A stretch of DNA of 64,000 bases from Curtobacterium sp. MCBD17_013 (GCF_003234565.1 NZ_QKTU01000004.1:186001-250000), one strand, 5' to 3'; positions 45,320-55,399 are shown, counted from the stretch's first letter. The notes: generated by a model not told the origin, from the letters alone. Made by a program: numbers and translations.

Positions 45320-45678
45320 CAGAGGTCCTCCCCCGACTTCTTGGCGTAACGGACGCGGACGGTCTTGGTGACGCCGTCCTTCTCGACCGTCTCGGTGCGG
45401 TGACCGACACGGGTCGGCTTCTTGGTCTTCGGGTCGACCACGGCCACGTTGGACACGTGGATCGGGGCCTCGTGGGTCTCGATGCCACCGGTCTTCGAGC
45501 CGCGCTGGGTCTGACCGACGCGGACGTGCTTCTTGACGAAGTTCACGCCCTCGACGACGACACGCTGCTCGTCGGGGAGCACCTCGATGACCTTGCCCTG
45601 CTTGCCGCGGTCGCCGCCGCGCGCCTGCGACGGGCCCGAGATCACCTGGACCAGGTCGCCCTTCTTGATGTTCGCCAT
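45319..45678 (-). CDS. rplX: Ribosomal protein L24 (uL24)
   Basis: A 119-residue KOW-domain protein. It has [29 protein letters not shown] and [17 protein letters not shown]. It lies 2 bp after rplN. Confidence 0.97.
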   Translation of the reverse strand: MANIKKGDLVQVISGPSQARGGDRGKQGKVIEVLPDEQRVVVEGVNFVKKHVRVGQTQRGSKTGGIETHEAPIHVSNVAVVDPKTKKPTRVGHRTETVEKDGVTKTVRVRYAKKSGEDL

Positions 45679-45680
45679 GA

Positions 45681-46049
45681 CTAGATGACCTCCGGTGCCA
45701 GCGAGATGATCTTCATGAACTTCTTGTCGCGGAGCTCGCGACCGACCGGCCCGAAGATGCGGGTGCCCCGGGGGTCGCCGTCCGCCTTGAGGATCACCGC
45801 GGCGTTCTCGTCGAACTTGATGTAGGAGCCGTCCTGACGACGGGTCTCCTTCTTGGTGCGAACGATGACGGCCTTGACGACGTCACCCTTCTTGACGTTG
45901 CCGCCCGGGATCGCGTCCTTCACGGTCGCGACGATCACGTCACCGAGGCCGGCATAGCGACGACCCGAGCCACCGAGCACGCGGATGGCCAGGATCTCCT
46001 TGGCTCCGGTGTTGTCGGCGACCTTCAGGCGGGATTCCTGCTGAATCAC
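45681..46049 (-). CDS. rplN: Ribosomal protein L14 (uL14)
   Basis: A 122-residue protein, [19 protein letters not shown], then the signature [17 protein letters not shown] and the end [10 protein letters not shown]. Standard length. The start is GTG with an AGGAGA ribosome-binding site. Confidence 0.98.
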   Translation of the reverse strand: MIQQESRLKVADNTGAKEILAIRVLGGSGRRYAGLGDVIVATVKDAIPGGNVKKGDVVKAVIVRTKKETRRQDGSYIKFDENAAVILKADGDPRGTRIFGPVGRELRDKKFMKIISLAPEVI

Positions 46050-46083
46050 TGCTGTCTCCTATTCCGCAAGTAGGCCCGGGGGC

Positions 46084-46380
46084 TTACTTGGCCTTCTCGA
46101 GGATCTCGACCAGGCGCCAGCGCTTGGTGGCGCTGAGGGGACGGGTCTCGCTGATGAGGACCAGGTCGCCGATGCCGGCGGCGCCCTGCTCGTCGTGGGC
46201 CTTCACCTTGGAGGTGCGACGGATGACCTTGCCGTAGAGGGGGTGCTTCACGCGGTCCTCGACCTCGACGACGATCGTCTTGTCCATCTTGTCGCTCGTG
46301 ACGTAGCCACGACGCGTCTTGCGGTAGCCGCGCGCGGTGGTCGCGGCGTCGACCTCGGTGGCCTGCTTCTCGGTGGCCAT
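46084..46380 (-). CDS. rpsQ: Ribosomal protein S17 (uS17)
   Basis: A 98-residue OB-fold protein. It contains [30 protein letters not shown] and [24 protein letters not shown]. The ATG at 46380 is favoured over the GTG just before it by the GGAGA spacing, and it shares one base with the rpmC stop. Confidence 0.97.
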   Translation of the reverse strand: MATEKQATEVDAATTARGYRKTRRGYVTSDKMDKTIVVEVEDRVKHPLYGKVIRRTSKVKAHDEQGAAGIGDLVLISETRPLSATKRWRLVEILEKAK

Positions 46381-46718
46381 CACTTCTCCTCGGTGCTGGT
46401 CGATGCAGCGGTGTCGGTCGTCGTGGCCTCGGCCGCGTCGGCCTTCTTGCGGGACGACTTCTTGGTCGTGGTGGTGCTCGCCTCGACCGGGGTCGGGGTG
46501 GCACGGATGCCGAGCTCGCGCTCGCGCAGCACCGTGTAGATGCGGGCGATGTCGCGCTTGACGGCACGGAGGCGGCCGTGGCTCTCGAGCTGGCCGGTGG
46601 CCGACTGGAAGCGCAGGTTGAACAGCTCTTCCTTGGCCTTCTTCAGCTCGTCAGCGAGACGCTCGTCCTCGAAGGTGTCGAGCTCCGACGGACGGAGCTC
46701 CTTGGAACCGATCGCCAT
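46380..46718 (-). CDS. rpmC: Ribosomal protein L29 (uL29) with long C-terminal tail
   Basis: A 112-residue L29. The helical core (about residues 5-75) has [24 protein letters not shown] and [16 protein letters not shown]. The last 40 residues are a Thr/Lys/Ala-rich tail with [12 protein letters not shown], unusually long for L29 (commonly 60-80 residues). The ATG shares one base with the rplP stop. Confidence 0.96.
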   Translation of the reverse strand: MAIGSKELRPSELDTFEDERLADELKKAKEELFNLRFQSATGQLESHGRLRAVKRDIARIYTVLRERELGIRATPTPVEASTTTTKKSSRKKADAAEATTTDTAASTSTEEK

Positions 46719-47137
46719 TATGCGTCGCCCTCCTCGCGCTTGATGATGCGTGCCTTGAGGGGCAGCTTGTGGATTGCACGGGTCATCGCCTCGCGGGCGA
46801 TGTCCTCGCTCACGCCGGAGAGCTCGAAGAGCACGCGTCCCGGCTTGACGTTCGCGACCCACCACTCGGGCGAACCCTTACCGGAACCCATGCGGGTCTC
46901 GGCGGGCTTCTTCGTGAGCGGACGGTCCGGGTAGATGTTGATCCACACCTTGCCGCCACGCTTGATGTGACGCGTCATGGCGATACGAGCGGACTCGATC
47001 TGGCGGTTCGTCACGTAGGCGGGGGTCAGGGCCTGGATACCGAAGTCACCGAACGACACCTTGGTGCCGCCGGTCGCCTGGCCGCGACGCGTGGGGTGGT
47101 GCTGCTTGCGGTGCTTGACTCGACGGGGGATAAGCAT
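46718..47137 (-). CDS. rplP: Ribosomal protein L16 (uL16)
   Basis: A 139-residue peptidyl-transferase-region protein. It starts [20 protein letters not shown] and has [24 protein letters not shown] and [10 protein letters not shown]. Standard length. It lies 2 bp after rpsC. Confidence 0.98.
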   Translation of the reverse strand: MLIPRRVKHRKQHHPTRRGQATGGTKVSFGDFGIQALTPAYVTNRQIESARIAMTRHIKRGGKVWINIYPDRPLTKKPAETRMGSGKGSPEWWVANVKPGRVLFELSGVSEDIAREAMTRAIHKLPLKARIIKREEGDA

Positions 47138-47139
47138 GG

Positions 47140-47940
47140 TTACGCCTCAACTCCTGCGCCGGCCGGCGCCTCCTGCGGAGCCTGCTGCTCGCGACGGTCG
47201 CCGCGGGGGGCGCCGTCACGGCCGCCACGACCGCCACGGCCGCCGTCACGACGCTCCGGGCGCGACGAACGCTGGTTCGCCTGCTCGCGAGCGAGCTCCT
47301 TGTTGGTGATGTCGCCCTTGTAGATCCAGACCTTCACACCGATCCGACCGAAGGTCGTGCGGGCCTCGTAGAAGCCGTAGTCGATGTTGGCGCGGAGCGT
47401 GTGCAGGGGCACGCGGCCCTCGCGGTAGAACTCCGAACGGCTCATCTCGGCGCCGCCGAGACGACCCGACACCTGGATCCGGACGCCCTTGGCGCCAGCG
47501 CGCTGGGCGCCCTGGAGGCCCTTGCGCATGGCGCGACGGAACGCGACACGAGCGCTGAGCTGCTCCGCGATGCCCTGGGCGACGAGCTGCGCCTCGGTCT
47601 CGGGGTTCTTGACCTCGAGGATGTTCAGCTGGATCTGCTTGCCCGTGAGCTTCTCGAGGTCGCCGCGGATGCGCTCGGCCTCGGCGCCACGGCGGCCGAT
47701 GACGATGCCAGGACGGGCCGTGTGGATGTCCACGCGGACGCGGTCACGGGTGCGCTCGAGCTCGATGCGGGCGACGCCGGCGCGGTCGAGGGACTTGGTC
47801 AGCATCTGACGGATGCGGACGTCCTCGGCGACGTAGTCGCTGTACCGCTGGCCCTTCTTGGTGCTGTCCGAGAACCAGTGCGACACGTGATCCGTCGTGA
47901 TCCCGAGACGGAAGCCGTACGGGTTGACCTTCTGGCCCAT
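47140..47940 (-). CDS. rpsC: Ribosomal protein S3 (uS3) with Arg/Gly-rich C-terminus
   Basis: A 266-residue S3. It has [21 protein letters not shown], a KH domain with [21 protein letters not shown] near 65, and the C-terminal [14 protein letters not shown] signature. The last 45 residues contain [16 protein letters not shown] and are probably disordered. The ATG shares one base with the rplV stop. Confidence 0.98.
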   Translation of the reverse strand: MGQKVNPYGFRLGITTDHVSHWFSDSTKKGQRYSDYVAEDVRIRQMLTKSLDRAGVARIELERTRDRVRVDIHTARPGIVIGRRGAEAERIRGDLEKLTGKQIQLNILEVKNPETEAQLVAQGIAEQLSARVAFRRAMRKGLQGAQRAGAKGVRIQVSGRLGGAEMSRSEFYREGRVPLHTLRANIDYGFYEARTTFGRIGVKVWIYKGDITNKELAREQANQRSSRPERRDGGRGGRGGRDGAPRGDRREQQAPQEAPAGAGVEA

Positions 47941-48332
47941 TACTTGCTCGCCTTCTTGCTGGTAGCGGCCGCCTCGACCTCGTCCGGCGTCGCGAGGACG
48001 ACCGTGATGTGGCTGGTGCGCTTGTTGATGCGGAAGGCTCGCCCCTGGGCACGCGGCTGGAACCGCTTCAGGGTCGTGCCCTCGTCGACGAAGACGCGGC
48101 TCACGTAGAGGTCGCGCTCGTCGAGGAAGCTGTTCGTCTGGTCCGCCTTGACCCGGGCGTTCGCGATCGCCGAGGCGACCAGCTTGTAGACCGGCTCGGA
48201 AGCGCCCTGCGGGGCGAACTTCAGGATGGCGAGGGCCTCGTGGGCCTGCTTGCCGCGGATCAGCTCGATGACGCGACGGGCCTTCTGAGGCGTGACGCGG
48301 ATGTGTCGCACGCGTGCGATCGACTCCACCAT
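47940..48332 (-). CDS. rplV: Ribosomal protein L22 (uL22)
   Basis: A 130-residue protein lining the exit tunnel. It has [21 protein letters not shown], the [27 protein letters not shown] hairpin loop that macrolides approach, and a short Lys-rich tail. It follows rpsS by 26 bp. Confidence 0.98.
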   Translation of the reverse strand: MVESIARVRHIRVTPQKARRVIELIRGKQAHEALAILKFAPQGASEPVYKLVASAIANARVKADQTNSFLDERDLYVSRVFVDEGTTLKRFQPRAQGRAFRINKRTSHITVVLATPDEVEAAATSKKASK

Positions 48333-48358
48333 TTCGTTCCTCCTTCAGCGTCCCCGCG

Positions 48359-48640
48359 TTAGCGGCGACGGCCCTTCTTGTCGTCCTTCACGTGACCACG
48401 GAAGGTGCGGGTCGGCGCGAACTCGCCGAGCTTGTGACCGACCATCGACTCGGTGACGAACACCGGGATGTGCTTGCGGCCGTCGTGCACGGCGATCGTG
48501 TGCCCGAGCATGTTCGGAACGATCATCGAGCGACGCGACCACGTGCGGATCACGTTCTTCGTGTTGGCCTCGTTCTGGACGACCACCTTGCGAAGCAGGT
48601 GCTCGTCGACGAAGGGGCCCTTCTTCAGACTGCGTGGCAT
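48359..48640 (-). CDS. rpsS: Ribosomal protein S19 (uS19)
   Basis: A 93-residue protein, [18 protein letters not shown], then IKTWSRRS-like [24 protein letters not shown] and [16 protein letters not shown]. Standard. Confidence 0.98.
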   Translation of the reverse strand: MPRSLKKGPFVDEHLLRKVVVQNEANTKNVIRTWSRRSMIVPNMLGHTIAVHDGRKHIPVFVTESMVGHKLGEFAPTRTFRGHVKDDKKGRRR

Positions 48641-48652
48641 CTTCTACAACTC

Positions 48653-49492
48653 CTACTTGCGCTTCTTACCGGCGGTGCGGCGACGGACGATGAGCTGGTC
48701 GCTCGGCTTGTTCGGCTTGCGCGTCCGGCCCTCCGGCTGGCCCCACGGGCTGACCGGGTGGCGACCACCGGAGGTCTTGCCCTCACCACCACCGTGCGGG
48801 TGGTCGATCGGGTTCATCGCGACACCACGCACGGTCGGGCGGACGCCCTTCCAGCGCATGCGGCCGGCCTTGCCCCAGTTGATGTTCGACTGCTCGGCGT
48901 TGCCGACCTCGCCGATCGTCGCGCGGCAGCGCGCGTCGACGTTGCGGACCTCGCCCGACGGCAGGCGGAGCTGCGCGTAGGGGCCGTCCTTCGCCACGAG
49001 GCGCACCGAGGCACCCGCGGAACGGGCGAGCTTGGCGCCACCACCCGGACGGAGCTCGATCGCGTGCACGACCGTACCGACGGGGATGTTGCGGAGCGGC
49101 AGGTTGTTGCCCGGCTTGATGTCGGCGCCGGCACCCGACTCGACGACGTCGCCCTGCTTCAGGCGGTTCGGCGCGAGGATGTAGCGCTTGGTGCCGTCCA
49201 CGAAGTGCAGCAGCGCGATGCGCGCGGTGCGGTTCGGGTCGTACTCGATGTGCGCGACCTTGGCGTCGACGCCGTCCTTGTCGTTCCGACGGAAGTCGAT
49301 GACCCGGTACTGGCGCTTGTGGCCACCACCGATGTGACGCGTCGTGATCCGGCCGGAGCTGTTGCGGCCACCGGTCTTCGGGAGCGGACGCAGGAGCGAC
49401 TTCTCCGGGGTCGAACGCGTGATCTCGGCGAAGTCGGCGACGGAGGAGCCGCGACGACCCGGGGTCGTGGGCTTGTAGTTACGAATAGCCAT
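48653..49492 (-). CDS. rplB: Ribosomal protein L2 (uL2)
   Basis: A 279-residue peptidyl-transferase protein. It has [20 protein letters not shown] and [12 protein letters not shown]-like [12 protein letters not shown]. The C-terminal [20 protein letters not shown] carries the conserved catalytic-site His. Length is normal. Confidence 0.98.
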   Translation of the reverse strand: MAIRNYKPTTPGRRGSSVADFAEITRSTPEKSLLRPLPKTGGRNSSGRITTRHIGGGHKRQYRVIDFRRNDKDGVDAKVAHIEYDPNRTARIALLHFVDGTKRYILAPNRLKQGDVVESGAGADIKPGNNLPLRNIPVGTVVHAIELRPGGGAKLARSAGASVRLVAKDGPYAQLRLPSGEVRNVDARCRATIGEVGNAEQSNINWGKAGRMRWKGVRPTVRGVAMNPIDHPHGGGEGKTSGGRHPVSPWGQPEGRTRKPNKPSDQLIVRRRTAGKKRK

Positions 49493-49511
49493 GATGTATC
49501 CCTTCCGGTCC

Positions 49512-49811
49512 TCAGCCGACAGCCGTGAAGATGTCGATCGAACCGGACTTGAGCGTGACGATGGCGCGCTTGGTGTCCTTGCGCTTGCCGATGCCGAACC
49601 GCGTACGACGAGTCTTGCCCGGACGGTTCAGGGTGTTGATGCCCGCGACCTTGACGTCGAAGATCTTCTCGATGGCGAGCTTGATCTCGGTCTTGTTCGC
49701 GCGCGGGTCCACGAGGAACGTGTACTTGCCCTGGTCGATGAGGCCGTAGCTCTTCTCCGACACGACCGGCGCGATGATGATGTCGCGCGGGTCCTTGTTG
49801 AAGCCGCTCAT
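49512..49811 (-). CDS. rplW: Ribosomal protein L23 (uL23)
   Basis: A 99-residue exit-site protein that docks trigger factor and SRP. It has [21 protein letters not shown] and VRTLNRPGK-like [20 protein letters not shown]. It overlaps rplD by 4 bp. Confidence 0.98.
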   Translation of the reverse strand: MSGFNKDPRDIIIAPVVSEKSYGLIDQGKYTFLVDPRANKTEIKLAIEKIFDVKVAGINTLNRPGKTRRTRFGIGKRKDTKRAIVTLKSGSIDIFTAVG

Positions 49812-50467
49812 GCGTTGTTCTCCTTCGCGGTCTTCGACGCGACGAAGGCGTCGAGGGCGCTCTTGCTGAAGACCACGTCGTCGCTCACGAGGACGTCGTA
49901 GGCGTTCAGCTGGCCGTACGTGAGCGCGTGGACGTTGGGCAGGTTCCGGACGCTCTTGAGCGCGACCTCGTCCGTCGACTCGAGCACGACGAGGACGTGC
50001 TTCGACGGGGCGATCTTCGCGAGGAGCGTGCGGACGCTCTTGGTCGAGGGGACCTCGGCGTCGAGGAAGGCCTCGACCGCGTGGATCCGCCCACCGCGAG
50101 CGCGGTCCGAGAGCGAACCGAGCAGCGCCTTGGCGATCATCTTCTTGGGGGTGCGCTGCGCGTAGTCGCGCGGCACGGGTCCGTGGACGATCCCACCGCC
50201 GGTCATCTGCGGGGCGCGGATCGAGCCCTGACGCGCGCGGCCGGTGCCCTTCTGCTTGAAGGGCTTGCGGCCGGCACCGGAGACCTCGCCGCGGCGCTTG
50301 GTCTTGTGGGTGCCCTGACGCGCGGCGGCGAGCTGCGCGACGACGACCTGGTGGATCAGCGGGACGTTGGTCTCGACGTCGAAGATCTCGGCGGGGAGCT
50401 CGACCGTGCCGGCCTGGGCGCCCGACGCGTCGAGCACGTCGATCGTGGTTGCAGTCGTGGTGGCCAT
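49808..50467 (-). CDS. rplD: Ribosomal protein L4 (uL4)
   Basis: A 219-residue protein. The tunnel loop holds [32 protein letters not shown] near 65. The C-terminal fold contains [12 protein letters not shown]. In many bacteria L4 represses its own operon through the S10 leader. The ATG at 50467 was preferred over a GTG two codons upstream. Confidence 0.98.
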   Translation of the reverse strand: MATTTATTIDVLDASGAQAGTVELPAEIFDVETNVPLIHQVVVAQLAAARQGTHKTKRRGEVSGAGRKPFKQKGTGRARQGSIRAPQMTGGGIVHGPVPRDYAQRTPKKMIAKALLGSLSDRARGGRIHAVEAFLDAEVPSTKSVRTLLAKIAPSKHVLVVLESTDEVALKSVRNLPNVHALTYGQLNAYDVLVSDDVVFSKSALDAFVASKTAKENNA

Positions 50468-50469
50468 GC

Positions 50470-51123
50470 TCACTTACCCTTCACGGCGGTGCGGACGAAG
50501 ACGATGCGACCGCGAGCACCGGGGACCGCGCCCTTGACGAGCAGCAGGTTCTTCTCGGCGTCCACGGCGTGCACCGTGAGGTTGAGGACGGTGACGCGCT
50601 CCCCACCCATGCGACCGGCCATGCGCATGCCCTTGAAGACGCGCGACGGGGTCGACGAAGCACCGATCGAACCGGGCTTGCGGTGGTTGCGGTGCGCACC
50701 GTGCGAGGCGGAGACACCCTTGAAGTTGTGGCGCTTCATGACACCGGCGAAGCCCTTGCCCTTGCTGGTGCCGACGACGTCGACCTTCTGGCCGGCCTCG
50801 AACATGTCGACGGCGAGCTCCTGGCCGAGCGCGTACTCGCCGGCGTCAGCGGTGCGGATCTCGGTGAGGTGGCGGCGCGGCGTGACACCGGCGGCCTCGA
50901 AGTGCCCGGCGGAGGGCTTGTTGACCTTGCGGGGGTCGATCGCGCCAGCGGCGATCTGGACGGCCTGGTAGCCGTCCTTCTCGGCGGTGCGGATCTGGGT
51001 CACGACGTTCGGGGTGATCTCGACGACGGTGACGGGGATGAGCTTGTTGTTCTCGTCCCACACCTGGGTCATGCCGAGCTTCTTGCCGAGCAGGCCCTTG
51101 ACGGTCTTGGTTGCGATGGCCAT
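50470..51123 (-). CDS. rplC: Ribosomal protein L3 (uL3)
   Basis: A 217-residue protein. It has [28 protein letters not shown] and the core [33 protein letters not shown] with the conserved Gln-site region. The end is FVRTAVKGK. It follows rpsJ by 13 bp. Confidence 0.98.
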   Translation of the reverse strand: MAIATKTVKGLLGKKLGMTQVWDENNKLIPVTVVEITPNVVTQIRTAEKDGYQAVQIAAGAIDPRKVNKPSAGHFEAAGVTPRRHLTEIRTADAGEYALGQELAVDMFEAGQKVDVVGTSKGKGFAGVMKRHNFKGVSASHGAHRNHRKPGSIGASSTPSRVFKGMRMAGRMGGERVTVLNLTVHAVDAEKNLLLVKGAVPGARGRIVFVRTAVKGK

Positions 51124-51136
51124 CGTTGTCGCCCCC

Positions 51137-51445
51137 TTACAGCTTGATCTCGATGTTGACGTCTGCGGGCAGGTCGAGACGCATGAGCGAGTCGACGGCC
51201 TTCGGCGTCGGGTCGATGATGTCGATGACCCGCTTGTGCGTGCGCTTCTCGAAGTGCTCGCGCGAGTCCTTGTACTTGTGGGGAGAACGGATCACGACGA
51301 CCACGTTCTTCTCGGTGGGGAGCGGCACCGGGCCGACCACGGTCGCACCGGCACGGGTCACCGTGTCGACGATCTTCCGGGCCGACGTGTCGATGACCTC
51401 GTGGTCGTACGACTTGAGCCGGATGCGGATCTTCTGTCCCGCCAT
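51137..51445 (-). CDS. rpsJ: Ribosomal protein S10 (uS10)
   Basis: A 102-residue protein that also acts with NusB in antitermination. It starts [18 protein letters not shown] and has [35 protein letters not shown]. The ATG at 51445 was chosen by homology. It is the first gene of the S10 operon and is preceded by a 524-bp gap. Confidence 0.98.
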   Translation of the reverse strand: MAGQKIRIRLKSYDHEVIDTSARKIVDTVTRAGATVVGPVPLPTEKNVVVVIRSPHKYKDSREHFEKRTHKRVIDIIDPTPKAVDSLMRLDLPADVNIEIKL

Positions 51446-51969
51446 GTCTCTCTCGTTCCTCTCTGCGCCGCGCACCGCGTGGGCCGCCTGACGCCGCCTG
51501 CCTCGTCGGGCAGGCTGTTTGCCTAGATCACCGGCACGTCACCGTCGGGATCACTCCCGCCGGCCATGACCGCTGTTCTCCTGTCAACTGCCCTCCCGGG
51601 CCGGTCGAGAACCCACTCCGCAGGAGGGGGATTTCGACCGTTCCGGTCGGACCCGTATCGCCTCCGCGGAGCACACGGGTGTCCCGTGCGTTCCAGGTGT
51701 GGAGTCGATGTGGTGTTCTTGCTGCCTGCGGCCCAGGCGCAGCCACCCGGAGGGCGGGGCCTGTGCACTGCCTGGGCAGTGACCCGGCGGACACGTGTGT
51801 CCGCGGAATTTGGAACCGGACAAGTCTCGCATGTCCTCCGCACTCGTGCAACCCGGGCGTGTCGCGTGCGATCCACGCCGTCGGGGGGCTCGAGGAGCGG
51901 CGGACGGGCGGTCCGGGGCGACCTGGTGACGGGCCTCCCGTCGGGAGTCCGGCGACCGCCCGCCGGACG
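51446..51969 (-). other. Long gap before the S10 operon (probable leader and promoter)
   Basis: No convincing gene is seen in these 524 bp. Open frames present have poor codon use. On the minus strand there is a GCCTGCC/GGCAGGC hairpin (about 51495-51514) about 50 nt before rpsJ and an ACTGCCTGGGCAGT palindrome near 51770. A TTGACA hexamer occurs at 51587-51582, but no matching -10 follows at 16-18 bp. The region may hold the S10 promoter and a regulatory leader; this is inference. Confidence 0.4.
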
Positions 51970-52782
51970 TCAGACGGTCGGACGGAACCAGGGCGGGAAC
52001 ACCGCGACGCGCGGGGCGTGGCCGCCGGCCTCCGCCAGGACCGAGCGGACGTCGTCGCGGACGCGGTCGTTCGGCACGCCGACGACCGCGACGGCCGAGA
52101 ACGGCACACGCGGACCCGCCAGCAGCTCGACGCGCTGCAACTCGGGGTCCTGGAGCGAAGCGCGTCGGAGCAGGGTGCCCGCGGCCTCCGGGCCGACGGC
52201 CGAGCGCGCCGCGGGGTCCTCCGCGTCGAGATCCGTCACGATGACCGACGCCCCGAACGCGACGGTCGGCACGACCAGCATGACGTAGTCGACCGGACGA
52301 CTGCGACGTGCCGCGTCGGACCACCGGTCGTCCTCGGCGCCGGTGCGCAGCGACTGCCAGGTCAGGGCCTCCGGGGTGAGCACGAAGGGGACGTGGTCCG
52401 CGACGGACCCGCCGTCCGGGGTGGCCGCGGCCGCTCGGGCCGCGCGGACCTCCGCCGCGCTGACGTCGAACTCGGGGACCACCGACGACGCGGCCAGCAG
52501 CGCACCCTCGGCGACGATGGCCGCGAGGTTGTCGCGATGGGTCCAGTGGTGCGCGCGCATCGACGCGAACGGGCGGACCTGGGGCTCCGCCGCCACCGGG
52601 GCCGCGGTCCGGGTCGCACTCCGGGAGGCCCGGGGCGCGTCCGACGGACCGTCCGACCGGAGCGAGACCGGACGGGCACGCCGCGGGGCGCGGGTCGGTG
52701 CGACGACCGGTTCCGCCCGCTGCCGTGGGGTGCAGATGTCACAGAGCTCGACGGGGAAACCGTGGATGCACTCGTCGGTCAC
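51970..52782 (-). CDS. DarT-like (DUF4433) ssDNA ADP-ribosyltransferase family protein
   Basis: A 270-residue protein with an N-terminal CIHGFPVELCDIC knuckle (Cys-x7-Cys-x2-Cys), a 50-residue polar linker and a DarT-like domain. The domain shows HHWTHRDNLAAIVAEGALL (DarT HxTHxxNL), DVSAAEVRAAR, VADHVPFVLTPEA (DarT DYVPFYF) and LQRVELLAGPRVPFSAV. The Glu in this last block matches the catalytic-Glu strand of DarT, which ADP-ribosylates thymidine in single-stranded DNA. No DarG-like macrodomain gene is next to it. A GGAGAGG ribosome-binding site precedes the GTG. Its activity is inferred from motifs only. Confidence 0.72.
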   Translation of the reverse strand: MTDECIHGFPVELCDICTPRQRAEPVVAPTRAPRRARPVSLRSDGPSDAPRASRSATRTAAPVAAEPQVRPFASMRAHHWTHRDNLAAIVAEGALLAASSVVPEFDVSAAEVRAARAAAATPDGGSVADHVPFVLTPEALTWQSLRTGAEDDRWSDAARRSRPVDYVMLVVPTVAFGASVIVTDLDAEDPAARSAVGPEAAGTLLRRASLQDPELQRVELLAGPRVPFSAVAVVGVPNDRVRDDVRSVLAEAGGHAPRVAVFPPWFRPTV

Positions 52783-52839
52783 GCTGGCCTCTCCGTGCCG
52801 ACGCCCGAACGGTCGGCACGTGCATCAACGGTACGTCAT

Positions 52840-53817
52840 TCAGTCGCGGTAGAGCAGCGCGCGGACCTCGGACTCCGCAGAGGCCAACCGGGCGGGATCG
52901 ATCGTCTCGCCGTGGTTGTACGCGTCGATCACGCGCGGGTCGATGTAGCTTTGCCGCGCCACGGTCGGGGTGTTGCCGAGCACGTCGGACGCGGCCTTCA
53001 CCGCATGCGATATCGCCTTCTTGCGCTTGGCGTCGGACGACTGGGGCCCCGTCTTCGCCAGGTCCACGGCCGCGGCGACCGTACCGTGCAGCGTCCGGAA
53101 GTCCTTCGCCGTGAAGTCGTCGCCGGCGCGCTCCTTGACGTACTCGTTGATGAGCTCGGCCGACAGCGGACGCCACTCGGCACCGGGCTCGTCGCGGAAC
53201 GAGAGCAGTCGCGCGTTCCCGCCCCGACGCTTCATGCCGACGAGCACCCGCGCGAGGTCGTGGTCGTGGATGGTGGAAGACCACTCCTGCCCGCTCTTGC
53301 CCGGGAACCCGAGCTCGATGTCGTCGCCCGAGATGTGCGCGTGGGAACACAGCAGCGTCGACAGGCCGTGGCTCCCGTGCTCGAGCGCGTACCGCTCCGA
53401 GCCGACCCGGAGCGACCCCTGGTCGAGCATCCGGAAGGCCGCGGCCTGCGCACGTCGGAGGTCCGGGTCCGGTCGGCGGAGGTCCATGGTCACCATCCGT
53501 CGAGCGGACGGGAGCGACTCGGCGAGGGCGAGCGCCCGGTCGTACTTGATCTTGTCCATCCGCTCGCGCCAACCCGGGTGGTACATGTACTGGCGCCGAC
53601 CGGCGCCGTCGATGCCCGTCGCGAGGATGTGTCCGTTCTCGTACGGCGAGATCCACACGTCGTTCCACGCGGGCGGGATCACCAGCTCGTCGAACCGGTG
53701 GCGGAGGTCGGCGTCGTGGACGGTACCACCGTCGGGATCGCGGTAGGAGAACCCCTTGCCGGATCGGACCCGGTGGAATCCGCGTCCCGTCGTCCTCGAA
53801 CGGCGCAGACGTGTCAT
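52840..53817 (-). CDS. DNA topoisomerase IB (bacterial TopIB)
   Basis: A 325-residue poxvirus-like type IB topoisomerase that relaxes supercoils through a 3'-phosphotyrosyl intermediate. The N-terminal domain has [13 protein letters not shown] and [39 protein letters not shown]. The catalytic core has [20 protein letters not shown] (Arg), the [13 protein letters not shown] segment with Lys/Arg, and the active Tyr in [14 protein letters not shown] near the end. The ATG at 53817 was chosen by homology; an ATG at 53838 would add seven residues. It is 57 bp upstream of the DarT-like gene on the same strand. Confidence 0.93.
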   Translation of the reverse strand: MTRLRRSRTTGRGFHRVRSGKGFSYRDPDGGTVHDADLRHRFDELVIPPAWNDVWISPYENGHILATGIDGAGRRQYMYHPGWRERMDKIKYDRALALAESLPSARRMVTMDLRRPDPDLRRAQAAAFRMLDQGSLRVGSERYALEHGSHGLSTLLCSHAHISGDDIELGFPGKSGQEWSSTIHDHDLARVLVGMKRRGGNARLLSFRDEPGAEWRPLSAELINEYVKERAGDDFTAKDFRTLHGTVAAAVDLAKTGPQSSDAKRKKAISHAVKAASDVLGNTPTVARQSYIDPRVIDAYNHGETIDPARLASAESEVRALLYRD

Positions 53818-53937
53818 GCGACCAGTCAACACCGGCATCCCCGCCGATGACCCACCGAGGTGCCCACGGTCCTCCCGGCTCGCGGTGGGCTCGCGCACGT
53901 CGCGCCCTGCCTCGTCCCGCCCCGTCATGCCCAGGGA

Positions 53938-54040
53938 CGCCACGTCCCGCCCAGGGACCGCCACGTCACGCCCCCGGGGACGCCACGTCCCGCCCGGGGA
54001 CACCACGTCCCGCCCGGGGACACCACGTCCCGTCCGGGAA
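53938..54040. repeat. 20-bp tandem repeat downstream of tuf
   Basis: About five units of a CGCCACGTCCCGCCCGGGGA-like sequence. The last three, from 53981, 54001 and 54021, are regular 20-bp copies. The first starts at 53938, and the second is stretched to 23 bp. The array ends 6 bp before the tuf terminator stem and lies between it and the topoisomerase gene. Confidence 0.88.
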
Positions 54041-54046
54041 CGACGA

Positions 54047-54076
54047 AAGGGGCCGGACCCGAAGGTCCGACCCCTT
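54047..54076 (-). terminator. tuf terminator
   Basis: A stem of 13 pairs with one mismatch (54047-54059 and 54064-54076) closes with a TTCG tetraloop on the minus strand. It lies 16 bp past the tuf stop and is followed by a T-rich stretch, a good intrinsic terminator. Confidence 0.88.
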
Positions 54077-54092
54077 GTCGCAGCAACCGGAG

Positions 54093-55283
54093 TTACTTGA
54101 TGATCTTCTCGACCGTACCGGCGCCGACCGTACGACCACCCTCACGGATGGCGAAGCGGAGGCCCTCCTCCATGGCGATCGGCTGGATCAGCTCGACCGT
54201 GATGGAGGTGGTGTCGCCGGGCATGACCATCTCGGTGCCCTCGGGCAGCGTGATGACGCCGGTGACGTCCGTGGTGCGGAAGTAGAACTGCGGGCGGTAG
54301 TTCCCGTAGAACGGGTTGTGACGACCACCCTCGTCCTTCGACAGGATGTAGACGTTCGCGGAGAACTCGGTGTGCGGCGTGACCGAACCCGGCTTCACGA
54401 CGACCTGGCCGCGCTCGACGTCCTCGCGCTTGGTGCCGCGGAGGAGCAGACCCGTGTTGTCACCGGCCTCGGCGGAGTCGAGCAGCTTGCGGAACATCTC
54501 GATGCCCGTGACGGTGGTCTTCTGCGTCGCGCGGATGCCGACGATCTCGACCTCCTCGTTCACCTTGAGCGTGCCACGCTCGACACGACCGGTGACGACG
54601 GTGCCACGACCGGTGATCGTGAAGACGTCCTCGATCGGCATCAGGAACGGCTGGTCGGTGGCGCGCACCGGGTCCGGCACGTTCTCGTCGACGGCGTCCA
54701 TGAGGTCGGCGACCGTCGCGGCCCACTTCTCGTCACCCTCGAGCGCCTGGAGCGCCGAGACGCGGACGATCGGGGCGTTGTCGCCGTCGAACTCCTGGCT
54801 CGAGAGGAGCTCGCGGACCTCGAGCTCGACGAGCTCCAGGATCTCCTCGTCGTCCACCATGTCGGCCTTGTTGAGGGCCACGACGATGTAGGGGACACCG
54901 ACCTGACGGGCGAGCAGCACGTGCTCACGCGTCTGCGGCATCGGGCCGTCGGTGGCGGCGACCACGAGGATCGCGCCGTCCATCTGCGCCGCACCCGTGA
55001 TCATGTTCTTCACGTAGTCCGCGTGGCCCGGGGCGTCGACGTGCGCGTAGTGGCGCTTCTCGGTCTGGTACTCGACGTGCGAGATGTTGATCGTGATACC
55101 GCGCTGCTTCTCCTCAGGCGCGTTGTCGATCTGGTCGAACGCCGAGGCCGTGTTCAGCTCCGGGTACTTGTCGTGCAGGACCTTGGTGATCGCCGCGGTG
55201 AGCGTCGTCTTGCCGTGGTCGACGTGCCCGATGGTTCCGATGTTGACGTGCGGCTTGGTCCGCTCGAACTTGGCCTTAGCCAC
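54093..55283 (-). CDS. tuf: Elongation factor Tu
   Basis: A 396-residue GTPase delivering aminoacyl-tRNA. The P-loop is GHVDHGKTT (about 18-26), with the [12 protein letters not shown] switch II and NKADM near 135. Domains 2 and 3 are complete, including [21 protein letters not shown] and the end [18 protein letters not shown]. The start is GTG with a GAGGAGG ribosome-binding site. It follows fusA after two hairpins, so it may also have its own promoter (a TACAGT -10-like box at 55363-55358 without a clear -35). Confidence 0.98.
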   Translation of the reverse strand: MAKAKFERTKPHVNIGTIGHVDHGKTTLTAAITKVLHDKYPELNTASAFDQIDNAPEEKQRGITINISHVEYQTEKRHYAHVDAPGHADYVKNMITGAAQMDGAILVVAATDGPMPQTREHVLLARQVGVPYIVVALNKADMVDDEEILELVELEVRELLSSQEFDGDNAPIVRVSALQALEGDEKWAATVADLMDAVDENVPDPVRATDQPFLMPIEDVFTITGRGTVVTGRVERGTLKVNEEVEIVGIRATQKTTVTGIEMFRKLLDSAEAGDNTGLLLRGTKREDVERGQVVVKPGSVTPHTEFSANVYILSKDEGGRHNPFYGNYRPQFYFRTTDVTGVITLPEGTEMVMPGDTTSITVELIQPIAMEEGLRFAIREGGRTVGAGTVEKIIK

Positions 55284-55369
55284 TGTGGGTCCTCCTCAGG
55301 ACTCGGATGCAGGACCCCCGGTTCACGTCCGGCGGCGCTGCGTGTTGGTGTGGAACTACTGTACTTGGT

Positions 55370-55399
55370 GGCGAGGGGGCCGCTGCCGACCCCCTCGCC
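55370..55399 (-). terminator. Hairpin between fusA and tuf
   Basis: The perfect 10-bp arms at 55370-55379 and 55390-55399 enclose a 10-nt loop, 21 bp past the fusA stop. A second hairpin (55401-55429, arms of 7 bp plus inner pairs) spans the fusA stop codon itself. Together they could lower read-through into tuf. Confidence 0.7.

Noticed and set aside
51582-51587. TTGACA on the minus strand as S10 promoter -35 box
   Set aside because: No -10-like hexamer follows at 16-18 bp, so I do not call a promoter.
51523-51876. Minus-strand frames in the rpsJ leader region
   Set aside because: Poor third-position GC and no homology; more likely a non-coding leader.
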